Positions 32,480 through 42,861 of a stretch of 64,000 nt of DNA are shown one piece after another. This DNA comes from Gymnorhina tibicen (lineage: Eukaryota > Chordata > Aves > Passeriformes > Artamidae), in NCBI GenBank assembly GCA_013399875.1, contig VXAZ01006879.1, positions 67,163-131,162 on the forward strand, in the 5' to 3' direction. The position numbers were made by a program, and so were the translations under genes. The notes under the pieces were generated by a model that was given only the letters and a program-made list of their open reading frames with translations, did not search any database and was not told where the DNA came from. Each line of letters starts with the position of its first letter. The first letter of the stretch is position 1.

Positions 32480-32698
32480 GATGAGAGGCAGGAGAAGGCA
32501 GGATCAGGGGCAGGAGAAGGCAGGATGAGAGGGGCAGGAGAAGGCAGGAGAAGGCAGGATGAGAGGCAGAGGAGAAGGCAGGAGAAGGCAGGATGANAGG
32601 ATCAGGGGCAGGATGAGAGGCAGGAGAAGGCAGGAGAAGGCAGGATCAGGGGCAGGAGAAGGCAGGATGAGAGGCAGGAGAAGGCAGGATCAGGGGCT
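32480..32698. repeat. purine-rich minisatellite with one-base gap
   Basis: Units are built from ggcaggagaa and ggcaggatgaga or ggcaggatcagg, arranged irregularly. An N at 32597 lies inside the array. Array length should be treated as uncertain. Confidence 0.93.
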
Positions 32699-33649
32699 GC
32701 CGGGAGCCTGCAGTGCCCGTCGCTGCCTGGTTGGGAATTCTGGGTCACTGCAAGCCGCTCCTAAATGGATTTGCCCCCACCAGAACAGCCCCGCTCTGCT
32801 CCGTGCCTCTGAGCCGCCGGAACTCTCCACCGCGCCGAGGCGGAATTTTCACCCGGGCTTTCCCTCTGGGTTACGCAGTCTGGGAGCTGCTGGGAGCTCC
32901 CATTCCCGGGAAAAGCGCTGCCTGCCTTCAGCGTGGCTGGCTCGCATGGAGCTGGCTCGGGCACCCTGGCACCGGCTGGATTTCAGTCATTAAAAAATCA
33001 GCAGGAGCGGCCCCGGTGGGGGAACGATCGCTCCCAGCGCGTGCCCAAGGATTCCGGCTCCTGGGTTGAAGCTCCCAGCTGTCCCAGGAGGCCTCGAGGT
33101 GCCACATCCCCCCGCTCCTCAGCAGGTGCCGGGGACATCGAGCTGGATGGCCAGCTTGAGGACCAGCCCGGCTCAGCCCATACATCCAGAGCTCCGAGTT
33201 GTTCCAGCTCCCGAGGCAGCCTCGGAATGCAAAAGAAGTGCCACGGCTCCTCCTCGGAATCGAGCAGATAAAAAAAACAAAAAACCCCGATGCGTTTGAA
33301 AGAGAAATGAAAAATAAAGTCTGGTGGAGCTCGTATTGCTCCTGCCAGGGCCGAGCCTCTCCCGGCAGCCTCGGTGAAGGAAAACATCTTCCCTGAGAGG
33401 GGGGTGGACGGCCTGGAAAACGCAGCTCCAGAGGTGACCCCGGGGCGGGCACATCGCTCCCGCTGCTCCCACGGAGCTTTGTGAGGGTGACTCGGAGCGG
33501 GAAGGACCGGACCCGGCGTGGGATCGTCGATCCACATCCGCCCCCGACAGGTTCCAGAGCTTCTGGGACGCGGGGAAGGTGTGGATCGGGGGCCCCGCTG
33601 GCTCCGCTCCTCCTCGGAAGCCCAGCTCCGGGAGTTTTCCCACTGATTT
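32699..33649. other. GC-rich single-copy sequence, no gene supported
   Basis: Both strands have 100-290-codon open frames without recognisable domains. AATCGAGCAGATAAAAAAAAC near 33258 is a small A-rich run. No repeat family. Confidence 0.35.
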
Positions 33650-34200
33650 CAGTGCAAACAAGATCAATTGTCTCTTTGGGCTCCTGTGTGGGAATGAGAT
33701 TATGTTGAATATTAATTTGCCTTGCGATGGGCCCTGACTGTAATTTTCTATCAGCAAAGGAGAATTCATGTATTTCCATAAATTCAGATACTTCCATCTA
33801 TTCATTCCACATATTCATAGACATTATCTCAATTCCCAGCTCTAGTTCAAACAAAAGTTAGTTCCTTTTACAAATAAATTATTTTCCACTGCTGATGATA
33901 TTTCTAATTTTTGTAGGCAAATTTATCCATTCGAACAAAGGAGACAAAAAGTATCTTTGATGTAGCAAAGCCTTTCTGAGAGCCGTGCGTAAATTAAAGG
34001 AGAAAAGATAGTCTGGAAAATTTAAGGAACGGATGGGAACGATTCCAAGTTACCTTGTACTTAATTGAAGTTCTCAGAAATGTTCTTTTCTTGTTTTCTG
34101 TGTTGGAGCTGTTCCTTGAAGTGTGTCTGAATGCCTCTTCAAGCCGGCATTTAATCTTTGGCTGCATACATTTATTTTTCCCTCACGGAAATGAAGGGCC
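33650..34200. promoter_or_regulatory. long AT-rich island, candidate conserved non-coding element
   Basis: This is the longest low-GC unique stretch in the window. It contains GTTGAATATTAATTTGCC, AGGAGAATTCATGTATTTCC, CTATTCATTCCACATATTC, CAAATAAATTATTTTCC, GTACTTAATTGAAGTTC and GGCATTTAATCTTTGGCTGC. It has no repeat structure and no open frame above 125 codons. It resembles an enhancer or an old exapted element. Confidence 0.45.
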
Positions 34201-34547
34201 CTCTCCGGAATTCCTCCCTTGGCATCTCTTCACCTTGGGCCCTCGTTTTTGGGGGGTGTTGCCGGGAGATACGGCAGCACCCGGATGGTTCGGAGCGGGA
34301 TTTTCCCCGATTTCTGCCGCGGGTTTTTGGGAGAGGCTCGAACCAGTGCAAGTCCGCCTGGCTCCACTGCTCTCAGTTACCCCGCTGGAGCGTTTCCTTG
34401 GATGTCCTCACCGCAGTTTGGGGTGACTGAAGGTTTGGAGCCGCCCAGAGGTTTCACTCCCTGGGGCTGGAGGAGCCGCAGCGCTGGAGTGAGACACAAG
34501 AACTGAGCCGGGAGCACCGGGAATTCCTTCATTCCCTGGAAGCCGTT
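34201..34547. other. single-copy sequence, nothing recognised
   Basis: Transition from the AT-rich island into GC-rich DNA before a CR1. No gene seen. Confidence 0.35.
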
Positions 34548-35090
34548 TGGGGAGGGCCAGGCTGGGAGGGCCCCAGGGCTCACCCGGTGCCACCTCCCTG
34601 CTCCAGCGGGGCCATCCCAGAGCACGGGCACAGCAGTGTGCCCACACAGCTCTGCCACATCCCCAGCGAGGGCACTCCACGGCCTCTCTGCACAACCTGC
34701 TCGGGGCTGGGCACTGCCCAGGGCACAGGTTCTGCCTCCCGTGCAGGGAATTGCTGGGCTCAGCCCCTGCCCGTCCCTCTGGTGCCACCGCTGGGCCCCG
34801 GAGCAGAGCCCGGGCCCTGCCCTGAGCCCTCCCTGCAGCCAGGGACCCCCAGGGCTGAGGGCCCCTCTCGGCCGGGGCTCCTCTCGAGGCCGAGCAGCCC
34901 CGGCTCCCTCAGCCCTTCCTGGGCACGGAGATGCTCCAGGCCCTTCCTCAGCCCCGCAGCCCCCGCTGGCCCCGCTCCAGGAGCTCCCTGGCCCCGCTGT
35001 GCTGAGGAGCCAGGGCTGGGCACGGCAGCCCAGAGGTGCCCCCAGGGCTGGGCACAGGGGCAGGATCCCTCCCTGACCTGCTGGGAATGC
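34548..35090 (-). mobile_element. CR1 LINE 3' part, second subfamily
   Basis: Reverse-complement CR1 of a subfamily distinct from the young type: GGGCACTCCACGGCCTCTCTGC, GTGCAGGGAATTGCTGGGC, CTCCCTCAGCCCTTCCTGGGC, GGAGATGCTCCAGGCCCTTCC, CTCCAGGAGCTCCCTGGCCC and GATCCCTCCCTGACCTGCTGGG. Some 210 bp (about 34580-34790) are almost identical to 57075-57290. Confidence 0.85.
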
Positions 35091-35097
35091 CCTTCCC

Positions 35098-35325
35098 AGT
35101 CATGGAATCACTGAGGTTGGCAAAGCCCTCCGAGATCACCAAGCCCACCCTCCCGCGCACCCACAAATCCATCGCTCTGACCTCACCTCTACTCCTTTCC
35201 TGGCCAACATTTCCAGGGATTGTGACTCCCCCACTGCCCTGGGCAGCCCATTCCAAAGCTTAACCACTCTCCCAGTGAAGGAACATTTCCCGGTATCCAA
35301 CCTGAGCCTCCCTTGGTGTTCCAGC
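35098..35325 (-). mobile_element. CR1 LINE 3' fragment, third subfamily, abutting the previous copy
   Basis: The 3' tip GTCATGGAATCACTGAGGTTGG is at 35100, followed by AAAGCCCTCCGAGATCACC, CCAGGGATTGTGACTCCCCCAC, GGGCAGCCCATTCCAAAGC, and CCAGTGAAGGAACATTTCCCGG. It lies immediately behind the 5' end of the 34.5-kb CR1, so one element inserted next to the other. Confidence 0.85.
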
Positions 35326-36399
35326 ATCCAGGCAGAGCCTCCCTGTGTCCAATTATTGCCTGCATCGGATACCTTGGAATAAAGAGCTCGGAGCAGGGGT
35401 GTGCCAGACCCGTGTGGAGCCACTCGTTCTGCCTGTAGTAAATTAATCAGGGCAGTAGAAGTAATAAAACTAATGGGAATGTTGTCCTGGGCGGGATATT
35501 AAAATCCAGGAGAGCCGCAGCTCCCGGAGGAATCTTAAAAAGCCCCGTAATTGAGTCACAACAGAGAGACCTGCAGAGAGTGAGAGAGGCAGGGAGAACA
35601 GCCCCAGACAGGGGGACTTCAGCGCTGGCACTCGAGGAGCCGAGGATGACAAAACTTCCCCTCAGAATGGAATAGCAGGAGGCGCCTTGGAGTTTCTTAA
35701 GGCTGGGAGGAAAAGAATAGCGAGCAGAGGAGCTGTGGTGGGAGGCGTTGGTGCAGCCAGGGGTGTGCAGGACACAAAAAAAAAAAAAAAAAAGGGACGT
35801 TTTGAGAAAGGCAGCTCAAAGAAAACCACTGCCACAGAGCAGGGAGTGGGGGGAGCAATGTCAGCTCAAAGTCCTTGGGAATGCTTCGTTCCAAGCGGGA
35901 AAAATGGCGTGACTGGGGGAAAAAAAAAAACCAAAAGAAACCCCCAAGTATTTCAGAACCCAAAGGGTTGCTCGTAAACGGCGCAGAAATGGATGTGTGA
36001 AAAATTAAATTTGTTTAAAGAAGAGGTGTGAGGAGCGGGGAGGAGAATTAGCAGTGATTTATTGCCACGCCGGCGATTCCCTGGGGAAAGAGACGTGCAC
36101 CGGAGGAGAATAAAACACCGGGAAGAGTCAGGGGTGGGAATTAAAATGGAGCTGGAGGAAGAAACATGATTTTAGCAACTCTCATAAGTTAGGATGACCT
36201 GAGCCACTGGAAAATAACAGCCAGGGAGAAAAACCCTCAATCTCCCCCCAGCTAAGAGATAATGGAGCAGGAAGGAATAAACAACGGAATTTGAAAGGAA
36301 AGATCACCGTGGAGTGACTGGCTTTGAAAACAACAATTAAAAAGAGATGATTTCATCCGAACCTGCCTCAAACTCCTCCCCAGCAACGCCGCTACTGAC
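35326..36399. promoter_or_regulatory. mixed single-copy region with AT-rich islands
   Basis: GTAGTAAATTAATCAGGGCAG (35436-35456) and GTAATAAAACTAATGGG open the region. A pure A-run of 18 lies near 35777 and a second at 35921. The 36000-36360 part is AT-rich and complex (GAAAAATTAAATTTGTTTAAAG, GAACATGATTTTAGCAAC-like sequence, GGAAAATAACAGCC, AAGAGATGATTTCATCC). It is a candidate conserved non-coding element. No exon recognised. Confidence 0.35.
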
Positions 36400-37110
36400 A
36401 GGCAGCGCTCTCCCGAGCTCGGGAGAACCTTCCTGCAGCGGGGCAGGTGTTCGGATCCAGCAGCTTTTGCGGGATCAGGGCACTCGCGGGGATGCGGGAT
36501 GTGAGCGCCGAGCTCCGGCCTCGGTTTGTGCTGGGCTGCGGGAGAGGAGATCTCGCTCACGGAAATTCCCTCGGAGGTGCTGGAAGAAGAAGGCGGAGTC
36601 GGTCACCGCCTGCGTGCGGCTGAACGGGACAGACGGGGAAAAGGGGGTTCTTTGGGACGGCGCCGGGGGGGCGGAATCGGCGCTGCCGTGACGGGAAACG
36701 CTAAAAAATCCCGCATGGCAGCAGGGAAAGGTGAACTTGGGAGAGGATCCAAAGCTTTCCGCAGCAGCTGGGCTGGGCTGCACGGGCCCCGCAGCCCGGA
36801 GACGCCGCAAATTCCCTTAACCAAGTCATTAGGAAGCAGTGAGCGGGATTCATTAGGAGACACGGAGCGGGGTCCGCGCTGCTTCCCGCGCAGCGAACGG
36901 CTGCGAGAACCTAATTAGTTATTTCAATCAGCCTCCCCGGAGCCGGGCACGTCTGGATTCGCCTTGCTGGCTCTGGAAGCGGCTCGCTCCCGGATTTGGG
37001 GTCGGATGGGGAGGTGGGAGCCCCGGGGGCTGCGGCAGCAGCGGCGCGGGGCGGGCGCAGGGCAGCGGTGCCACCGAGCCCCGCGGGCGAAGAGTCAAGA
37101 GGGGAGAGGG
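36400..37110. promoter_or_regulatory. CpG-dense segment with an AT-rich inset, candidate CpG island
   Basis: CpG is frequent at 36400-36700 and at 36940-37110 (GCAGCGGCGCGGGGCGGGCGC). Between them lie TTAACCAAGTCATTAGG, GGGATTCATTAGGAG and CCTAATTAGTTATTTCAATCAGCC (36911-36934). CpG retention beside TAATTAG-type motifs is typical of developmental regulatory loci. No exon recognised. Confidence 0.4.
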
Positions 37111-37739
37111 AAAAGCGGAGGTGACAGCGTTGGCGTGAAAAGGAGGGCGCGGGAGAGGTTTCTGCGGGAATAGAGGAGACCTGGCTGCAGATTCCTGCGC
37201 TTTTCCACATGAACGCCCCGTGCCCGAGCCCTTTCCCAGGCTCTGCGTCCCACGCGGGTGGTGCCACTCCTGCCGCCGTCACCCCCGGGCCTGGGCAGCT
37301 CGAGTGCTCTTATTTCCAGGTGTGTGCGTGTGCAGAGAGCTTGGGAAAGCGTGGGAAAGCATGGAAAAACGTGGAAAAGCATGGGAATCCCAGCCTGGCC
37401 ACGCCGAAGGTTCACTGAGCTGCTCTGGGTTGTGCCGTGGGGTCAGACCCGGCTCTGGGGCAGCCGGGACCGAACCAGGCCAGGAGTGTCCCTGCAGGGA
37501 GCAGAGAGAACCCAGGAACAGCTGGATGCTCCCAGCTCCAACCGTGCCACCGATTTTTCCTTTGCAGCTGAAGGAATTTTTGCACTTTCTGAGTCGCATT
37601 TCAGCCCCTTCTGCCCAGGCCACGTCCCTGTGGATTCAAATCCAGCTGCAGGCACACGAGCACGTGCGTGGGACATGGAGCACGGAAGGCAGGGAGGGAT
37701 TTAGGCCAGGTTTGTGATGCCTGGGGGCACAAAGTTTGC
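37111..37739. other. single-copy sequence, no gene supported
   Basis: A short degenerate repeat of GGAAAGC(A/G)TGG(G/A)AAA occurs at 37342-37386. The rest is unremarkable. Confidence 0.4.
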
Positions 37740-37972
37740 ACGGGGGAGGCTCAGGCTGGACAGCAGCAGGAATTTCCCCATGGAAAGGGTGCTCAGGCCT
37801 TGGCAGGGGCTGCCCAGGGAGGTTTGGAGTGCCCATCCCTGGAGGTGTCCCAGGAAGGGCTGGAGGGGGCACTCAGGGCTCTGGGCTGGGGACAAGGTGG
37901 GGATGGGGCACAGCTGGGACTCGAGGGGCTGGGAGGGCTTTTCCAACCTCAGTGATCCTGGGATTCTGGGAT
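37740..37972 (+). mobile_element. CR1 LINE 3' fragment, forward
   Basis: GGGGGAGGCTCAGGCTGGAC, AGGAATTTCCCCATGGAAAGG, GGTTTGGAGTGCCCATCCC, GGCTGGGAGGGCTTTTCC, and a terminal GATCCTGGGATTCTGGGATC. Nearly identical over about 230 bp to the copy at 43.06-43.28 kb, which points to recent activity of this subfamily. Confidence 0.92.
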
Positions 37973-38232
37973 CTTTATCCATATGGAAAGGGAGGAATGG
38001 GCCAGGAGAGAGCCTTTAGCGGGGCTGGAGGGATCATCTCACCACAGATTCCATCCACGTGTCCGACAACAGCTCCCAGCCCCAGCAACAGACCCTGACC
38101 CCACCCAGGCAAACACAGAGCTGGGATTGCCTTCCCACAGGGAACAGCCGGACTCTGACCCAGGGCAGCCCGAGGGAGGTGCTGGCTCCTGGATTAAACA
38201 CGGCCCAGCTCCCATTTTCCCTGCGGCTTGCG
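37973..38232. other. single-copy spacer
   Basis: No feature recognised between the CR1 and the following minisatellite. Confidence 0.35.
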
Positions 38233-38675
38233 GGTTGGATGGTGGGCTTGGAACTGGGAATGGTGGGCTTGGAACTGGGAATGGTGGGCTTGGAGCTCTG
38301 GGATGTGGGTTTGTAACTGGGATGGTGGGTTTGGAGCTCTGGGATGGTGGGTTTGGAGCTTTGGGAATGGTGGGTTTGGCTCTGGGATGGTGGGTTTGGA
38401 GCTTTGGGAATGGTGGGCTTGGAGCTCTGGGATGGGTTTAGAGCTCTGGGGGTGGTGGGTTTGGAGCTTTGAGGTTGGTGGGTTTGGAGCTCTGGGATGG
38501 GCTTGGAGCTCTGGGATGGGCTTGGAGCTTTGGGAATGGTGGGTTTGGAGCTCTGGGGATGGTGGGTTTGGAGCTCTGGGATGGGTTTGGAGCTCTGGGA
38601 TGGTGGGTTTGTAACTGGGAATGGTGGGCTTGGAGCTCTGGGATGGGCTTGGAGCTCTGGGGACAGTGGCTTTGC
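38233..38675. repeat. G/T-rich minisatellite, units of about 18-24 bp
   Basis: Units are variants of gggatggtgggtttggagctctg, with GGAACTGGGAATGG and GGAGCTTTGGGAA forms. Unit length is irregular because the linker between TGGG and TTTGG varies. The antisense frames give SSKPTIPELQ-type repeats, which are artefacts. GGTGGG runs on one strand could favour quadruplexes. Confidence 0.94.
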
Positions 38676-38998
38676 CACTCCTGGGACAGCCCCAGCAGCC
38701 TGTCCCCTCCAGTGTTTCCATCATGGATCCTGTCTCCCATCCCAAAGGGGCCACACGACCCAGACACTTTCCCTGATCCGTCTGAGCCCAATAATGCGAG
38801 ATGAAGCAGTAGAAAAACAGCCTGTCCCAACTTTTTTTTGGGACTTCCAGGATTTTCCCAGCTTTCTGCTCCGTATAAAGGATTTGTGAGCAGCGGTGGG
38901 AAGGCTCAGCCATGTCCTGGCCATCACACCCCACGTGCTCGGGCTGGAAAAGGGGGAATGTAGCCACCGGGAAGGGTTTCACGGATGGCTCTGTCCCA
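38676..38998. other. single-copy spacer
   Basis: CAACTTTTTTTTGGGACTTCC and GCTCCGTATAAAGGATTTG are the only notable words. No gene recognised. Confidence 0.35.
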
Positions 38999-39330
38999 GC
39001 ACAGCCAGGAGTTTGTAGGGTGGTGACAAACCCTCCTTTAACCCATCCCACCAGTCTGGGGCTGACTGGGATCACTGGGAGCACAGTCAGGGGTTTTTAG
39101 GGCTGGGCCGAAACCCTCCTTAGCCCATCCCAGCAGTCTGGAACTGGTTGGGATCACAGGGAGCACAGTCAGGGGTTTTTAGGGCTGGGCCCAAACCCTC
39201 CTTAGCCCATCCCACCAGTCTGGTGCTGACTGGGATCACTGGGAGCACAGTCAGGGGTTTTTAGGAGTTGGTACAAACCCTCCTTAGCCCATCCCAGCAG
39301 CGTGGGGCTGACTGGGGTCACTGGGAGCAG
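38999..39330. repeat. 82-bp tandem repeat, four copies
   Basis: AGCACAG(T/C)CAGG starts at 38999, 39080, 39162 and 39244, spacing 81, 82 and 82. Units contain GGGTTTTTAGGGCTGGGC, AAACCCTCCTTAGCCCATCCC and CTGACTGGGATCACTGGG. The first copy is the most diverged and the last is cut after GGGAGCAG-. Confidence 0.95.
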
Positions 39331-39359
39331 CCAGGCACGCCGGGGAGCGCTGGGGGCTG

Positions 39360-39860
39360 CAGCCACGCTCCGTAGATGGATTTCTTTTCTTAAATTACGC
39401 TTTAATTTCCTCCCCTTCTGGTCCCAGCGCCTGTGTCTTAATGAGCTCGCTCCCCCAGCATATCAAACACGGCTGATCCCTGGTGCTCCCTGTTTGCAAT
39501 TCCCAGTGGCTCCCGAGCAAGAATTGTGCTGTTTAATTTTGCCAGACTTCCAGTTTACTCTGAAGCCCGGAAAAAAAAAACAAAACAAAAAACCCCCCCC
39601 CACACACACAGGCGCAAGGCCCATATTTCTCCCGGCCTATTGATAGAGCGTGATAGGTATTAAATTCTATAATTCTTTCACTGGCCTTTAAGCAGCCTGG
39701 GTGTTAATATTTAATGATGAAGGATGCTGGTAATCAGCCCCGTATCCCAAGTGTCTGGATGCTTTATGGTCTTGCCTTTGGGAGCCTAATTGTGAACCCA
39801 GCCCGCCAGAGCTTCCCACCCCAACTTAATAAACTTCGCCGTGGCTGCCCAGCACATCAT
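39360..39860. promoter_or_regulatory. AT-rich island, candidate conserved non-coding element
   Basis: Two AT-rich blocks (39370-39560 and 39620-39850) flank an A/C low-complexity run at 39568-39611. Words include TTAAATTACGCTTTAATTTCC, GTGCTGTTTAATTTTGCC, CCTATTGATAGAGCGTGATAGG, GTTAATATTTAATGATGAAGG, GGAGCCTAATTGTGAACCC and CAACTTAATAAACTTCGCC. Repeat-free outside the A/C run. Confidence 0.45.
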
Positions 39861-40072
39861 CTGTCTCCAGGCAGGACTCGGCTCCGGGAGGAAGGATGGG
39901 GATGGGACGGCCGTGGGGGAGAGGCTGGGGAGGCACGGCCCACGCAGGGATGGGGATGCAGCCCTGCCTTGGGCACAGCTCCAGCTCTGGGGCGCGGGAG
40001 GCACCGACAACAAAAACGGCGTCGGCCACGTCCTCCCCGAAACAGCCAGGCCTGGGGGCTGCATCTGCCACC
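39861..40072. other. GC-rich spacer
   Basis: No feature recognised. Confidence 0.35.
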
Positions 40073-40258
40073 CCCTGTGTGTCCCAGATTCCTGGGGGAT
40101 GCTTCCTTCCCCCTCTGGTGTCCCCACATCCCAGCCCCTGTGTGTCCCAAATTCCTGGGGGATGCTTCCTTCACCCTCGGGTGTCCCCACATCCCACCCC
40201 CTCCCCGTCCCAAATTCCTGGGGGATGCTTCCTTCACCCTCGGCTGTCTCTCCCAGTC
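40073..40258. repeat. 63-bp tandem repeat, three copies
   Basis: TTCCTGGGGGATGCTTCCTTC recurs at 40089, 40152 and 40215, exactly 63 bp apart. The period is a multiple of three, so frames on both strands repeat (a 21-residue unit containing EGEGSIPQE on the minus strand). No gene context. Confidence 0.95.
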
Positions 40259-41270
40259 TCCCAGGCAGCCTGAGCTCCCGCACCCTCAGCCCGGATAAAG
40301 CCAGGCACTTCCTCCCGGACTCCCAGCTCCACGTTTCCAGCGCATCCCGAGGTTTGCACAGCCAGGTAGCGCTGCCAGTGATGCTTCACTGGGCTGGAAT
40401 GGCCCGAGGCAAAGGCAGCAAGGGCTGCTGCTGGTTGTTAATAGCGCTCAGCACTTACACGGGCACAGCCGCCGGAATTCAGCTCCGTGCACCTTAACTG
40501 CCGCCCTGGGAGCGGGAGCTGCCAGCCCGGCCAGCCGGCGGGAAACTGAGGCACACGCACGGCCCTGGAAACGTCGCCCGCGTGCCGCGGGCACTGCCAC
40601 CACCCCCGGGCTCTTTAAATGCCACCACCGGGCTGGTCCTGAGCCCTACTGGTACCAGCGCAGGGACCTCCCCACCCCGCGGCGGGCGGCGGCGATTCCA
40701 GCCGGAGATATTTTATCCCGATTTAGGAGACGCGATAATTTTCCCTTATTTTCGCTTTCCCTTTGCCCGCCCGGGGTGTGTGCGCGCGTAATGAGATGGG
40801 TGAGGAAGCTCGGGCTGTGTTATACGGCCCTGCCAGGGGCTGGGAGCAAATCTTCCCTCCCGAGCGCGGCTCCGAGGGAAGCCCGGCAGGGAGGAAAAAC
40901 GAGGGAGCGGGGAAATGTGGAATTCATCGGCGCGGGGGGCTCAGAGCTGCGGCCACGCATCGGAGCTCCCCCAGGAGCAGCAGGGGCCGGAGGGATGGAG
41001 GGAGAGCCTCTCCAGCTCATCCAGCGCGCTCGGGATATCCCGTTCCCCTTCTTCCAGCGTTGCTCCCGTCCCGCACGGAGTTCCGATCTGGAAAAGAGGC
41101 GGGAGCGTCTTCTCTCGGTGTCACGGAATCCAGGGAACGCCTCTGCCTTCCCGGGGAGCGGATGGGCCCTCCCGAGCTTTGGCTCTTCCTACACCGGGGA
41201 GTCACGGAGCCGGGATGGGCCGCGGGAGCTGGGAGCACCGGGAGGGCCCGGCAGGAGGAGATCCCGGAGA
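40259..41270. promoter_or_regulatory. CpG-dense segment, candidate CpG island
   Basis: CpGs are dense from about 40480 to 41270 (ACGTCGCCCGCGTGCCGCGG at 40571, CGCGGCGGGCGGCGGCGATTCC at 40676). Inside lies an AT-rich stretch, GATATTTTATCCCGATTTAGG and ATAATTTTCCCTTATTTTCG (40707-40755). No exon or promoter box is recognised. It ends exactly where the 41.3-kb minisatellite begins. Confidence 0.4.
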
Positions 41271-42003
41271 GACCGCACAGATCCACGGAAAACTGCACAG
41301 ATCCATGGAAAACTGCACAGATCCGTGGAAACTGTGCACATCCATGGAAACTCTGCACATCCATGGAAACTGTGCACATCCATGGAAACTGCGCACATCC
41401 ATGGAAAACTGCACAGATCCATGGGAACTGTGCACATCAACGGAAAACTGCACAGATCCATGGGAAACTGCACAGATCCATGGAAACTGCACACATCCAT
41501 GGAAAACTGTGCACATCCATGGAAACTGTGCACATCCATGGAAAACTGAGCACATCCATGGAAAACTGCACACAGCCATGGAAAACTGCACAGATCCATG
41601 GAAACTGAGCACATCCATGGAAAACTGTGCACATCCATGGAAAACTGTGCACATCCATGGAAAACTGTGCACATCCATGGAAAACTGCACACAGCCATGG
41701 AAACTGTGCACATCCATGGAAAACTGAGCACATCCATGGAAAACTGCACACAGCCATGGAAAACTGCACAGATCCATGGAAACTGAGCACATCCATGGAA
41801 AACTGCGCACATTCATGGAAAACAGCACCGATCCATGGAAACTGCACACAGCCATGGAAAACTGCACACAGCCATGGAAAACTGTGCACAGCCATGGAAA
41901 CTGTGCATGTCCATGGAAACTGAGCACAGATCCATGGAAACTGCGCACATCCATGGAAACTGAGCACAGATCCATGGAAACTGCACAGATCCATGGAAAG
42001 CTG
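41271..42003. repeat. 19/20-bp minisatellite, about 37 copies, the largest array in the window
   Basis: Two unit forms mix: tccatggaaaactgcacaga (20 bp) and tccatggaaactgtgcaca (19 bp). Nearly every unit keeps CCATGGAAA. The sequence has no stop codon in any frame over part of its length, so all six frames are open at 41437-41549 and frames over 200 codons occur on both strands (METVHIHGN-type and SFHGCAQF-type peptides). The array sits at the edge of a CpG-dense segment. I treat the peptides as artefacts. Confidence 0.97.
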
Positions 42004-42861
42004 CACCCCAGGCAGCCCCAGAGCCCAGGGTTTGTTGCAGCTTTTTGTTGTCCTGAGAGGTTCCAGTGCTCCCGGGCTCTCCCAGGGGAGACTTTTTGGG
42101 CAGAGAGGTCAGCGTCACCCCGGTCAGGGGCTCCTTAATCCCTTGCTCCACTCCCCCGGTGAGACAGGCTCAGCTTCCCAGAGCAAGGACTTCCAGGATT
42201 TGGCATCTTGGCCCATCCCAGAGCTCCTTTCCTGCAGGTTTTGTGAGCCGCAGCCCGCCCAGAGCTGCTGCCCGGCAGGAAAACGCTGTTGGGCGACGCT
42301 CATTCCCCACGGTGTCCTCACCTCCGAGCTCCCGACTCCTTTGAGCACCCGCAGGGGCCACGAGAATCTTTCCCAGGTGCTGGAAAGGCGCGGAATTGCT
42401 GCCCGGGCAGCCAGGATTGAACAAAAGGGTGGCAGAAGTGCCGCGTGACAGCGGCAGCGCCGCGAGGGTGAATCCCGGCGGCTCCCACCTCCTGCTTCCC
42501 GGCGGGACGAGGAACGGGGAGCGGGAGATGCGCCGGGAGAGCACCAGGCTGGAGGCTGAGGGAAGCAGATGAGGATTTCAGGTGCTGCGGGAAGAGCAGG
42601 GAGAGCTCCCTGCCAGCCCCCGAGCCGTCCTGGCTGGTGTCCGCAGGGCCGGGGTGTGGCACAGCCCGGTGTCACTGCCCGGTCTCGCTCTGTCTCTGCA
42701 GGGCCAGAGCTCTCCCTGTCCCTGAGGCCACCTGGAGCCTCCCCTCGGCCCTGGGGTGCCCTGGGTGGGGTCCGTGAACCAGCAGATTCCAGCACAGCCG
42801 CTGCCAGGCCCCCCGTCCTGCGGGCACCTCGCTGTCACCCAGCCCTTGGCACCTTCTGGGC
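42004..42861. other. GC-rich single-copy sequence, no gene supported
   Basis: No repeat or exon recognised. CpG density is moderate at 42390-42550. Confidence 0.35.

Noticed and set aside
41189..41975. Several 190-280-codon open frames on both strands
   Set aside because: They are readings of a stop-free 19/20-bp minisatellite in shifting frames.
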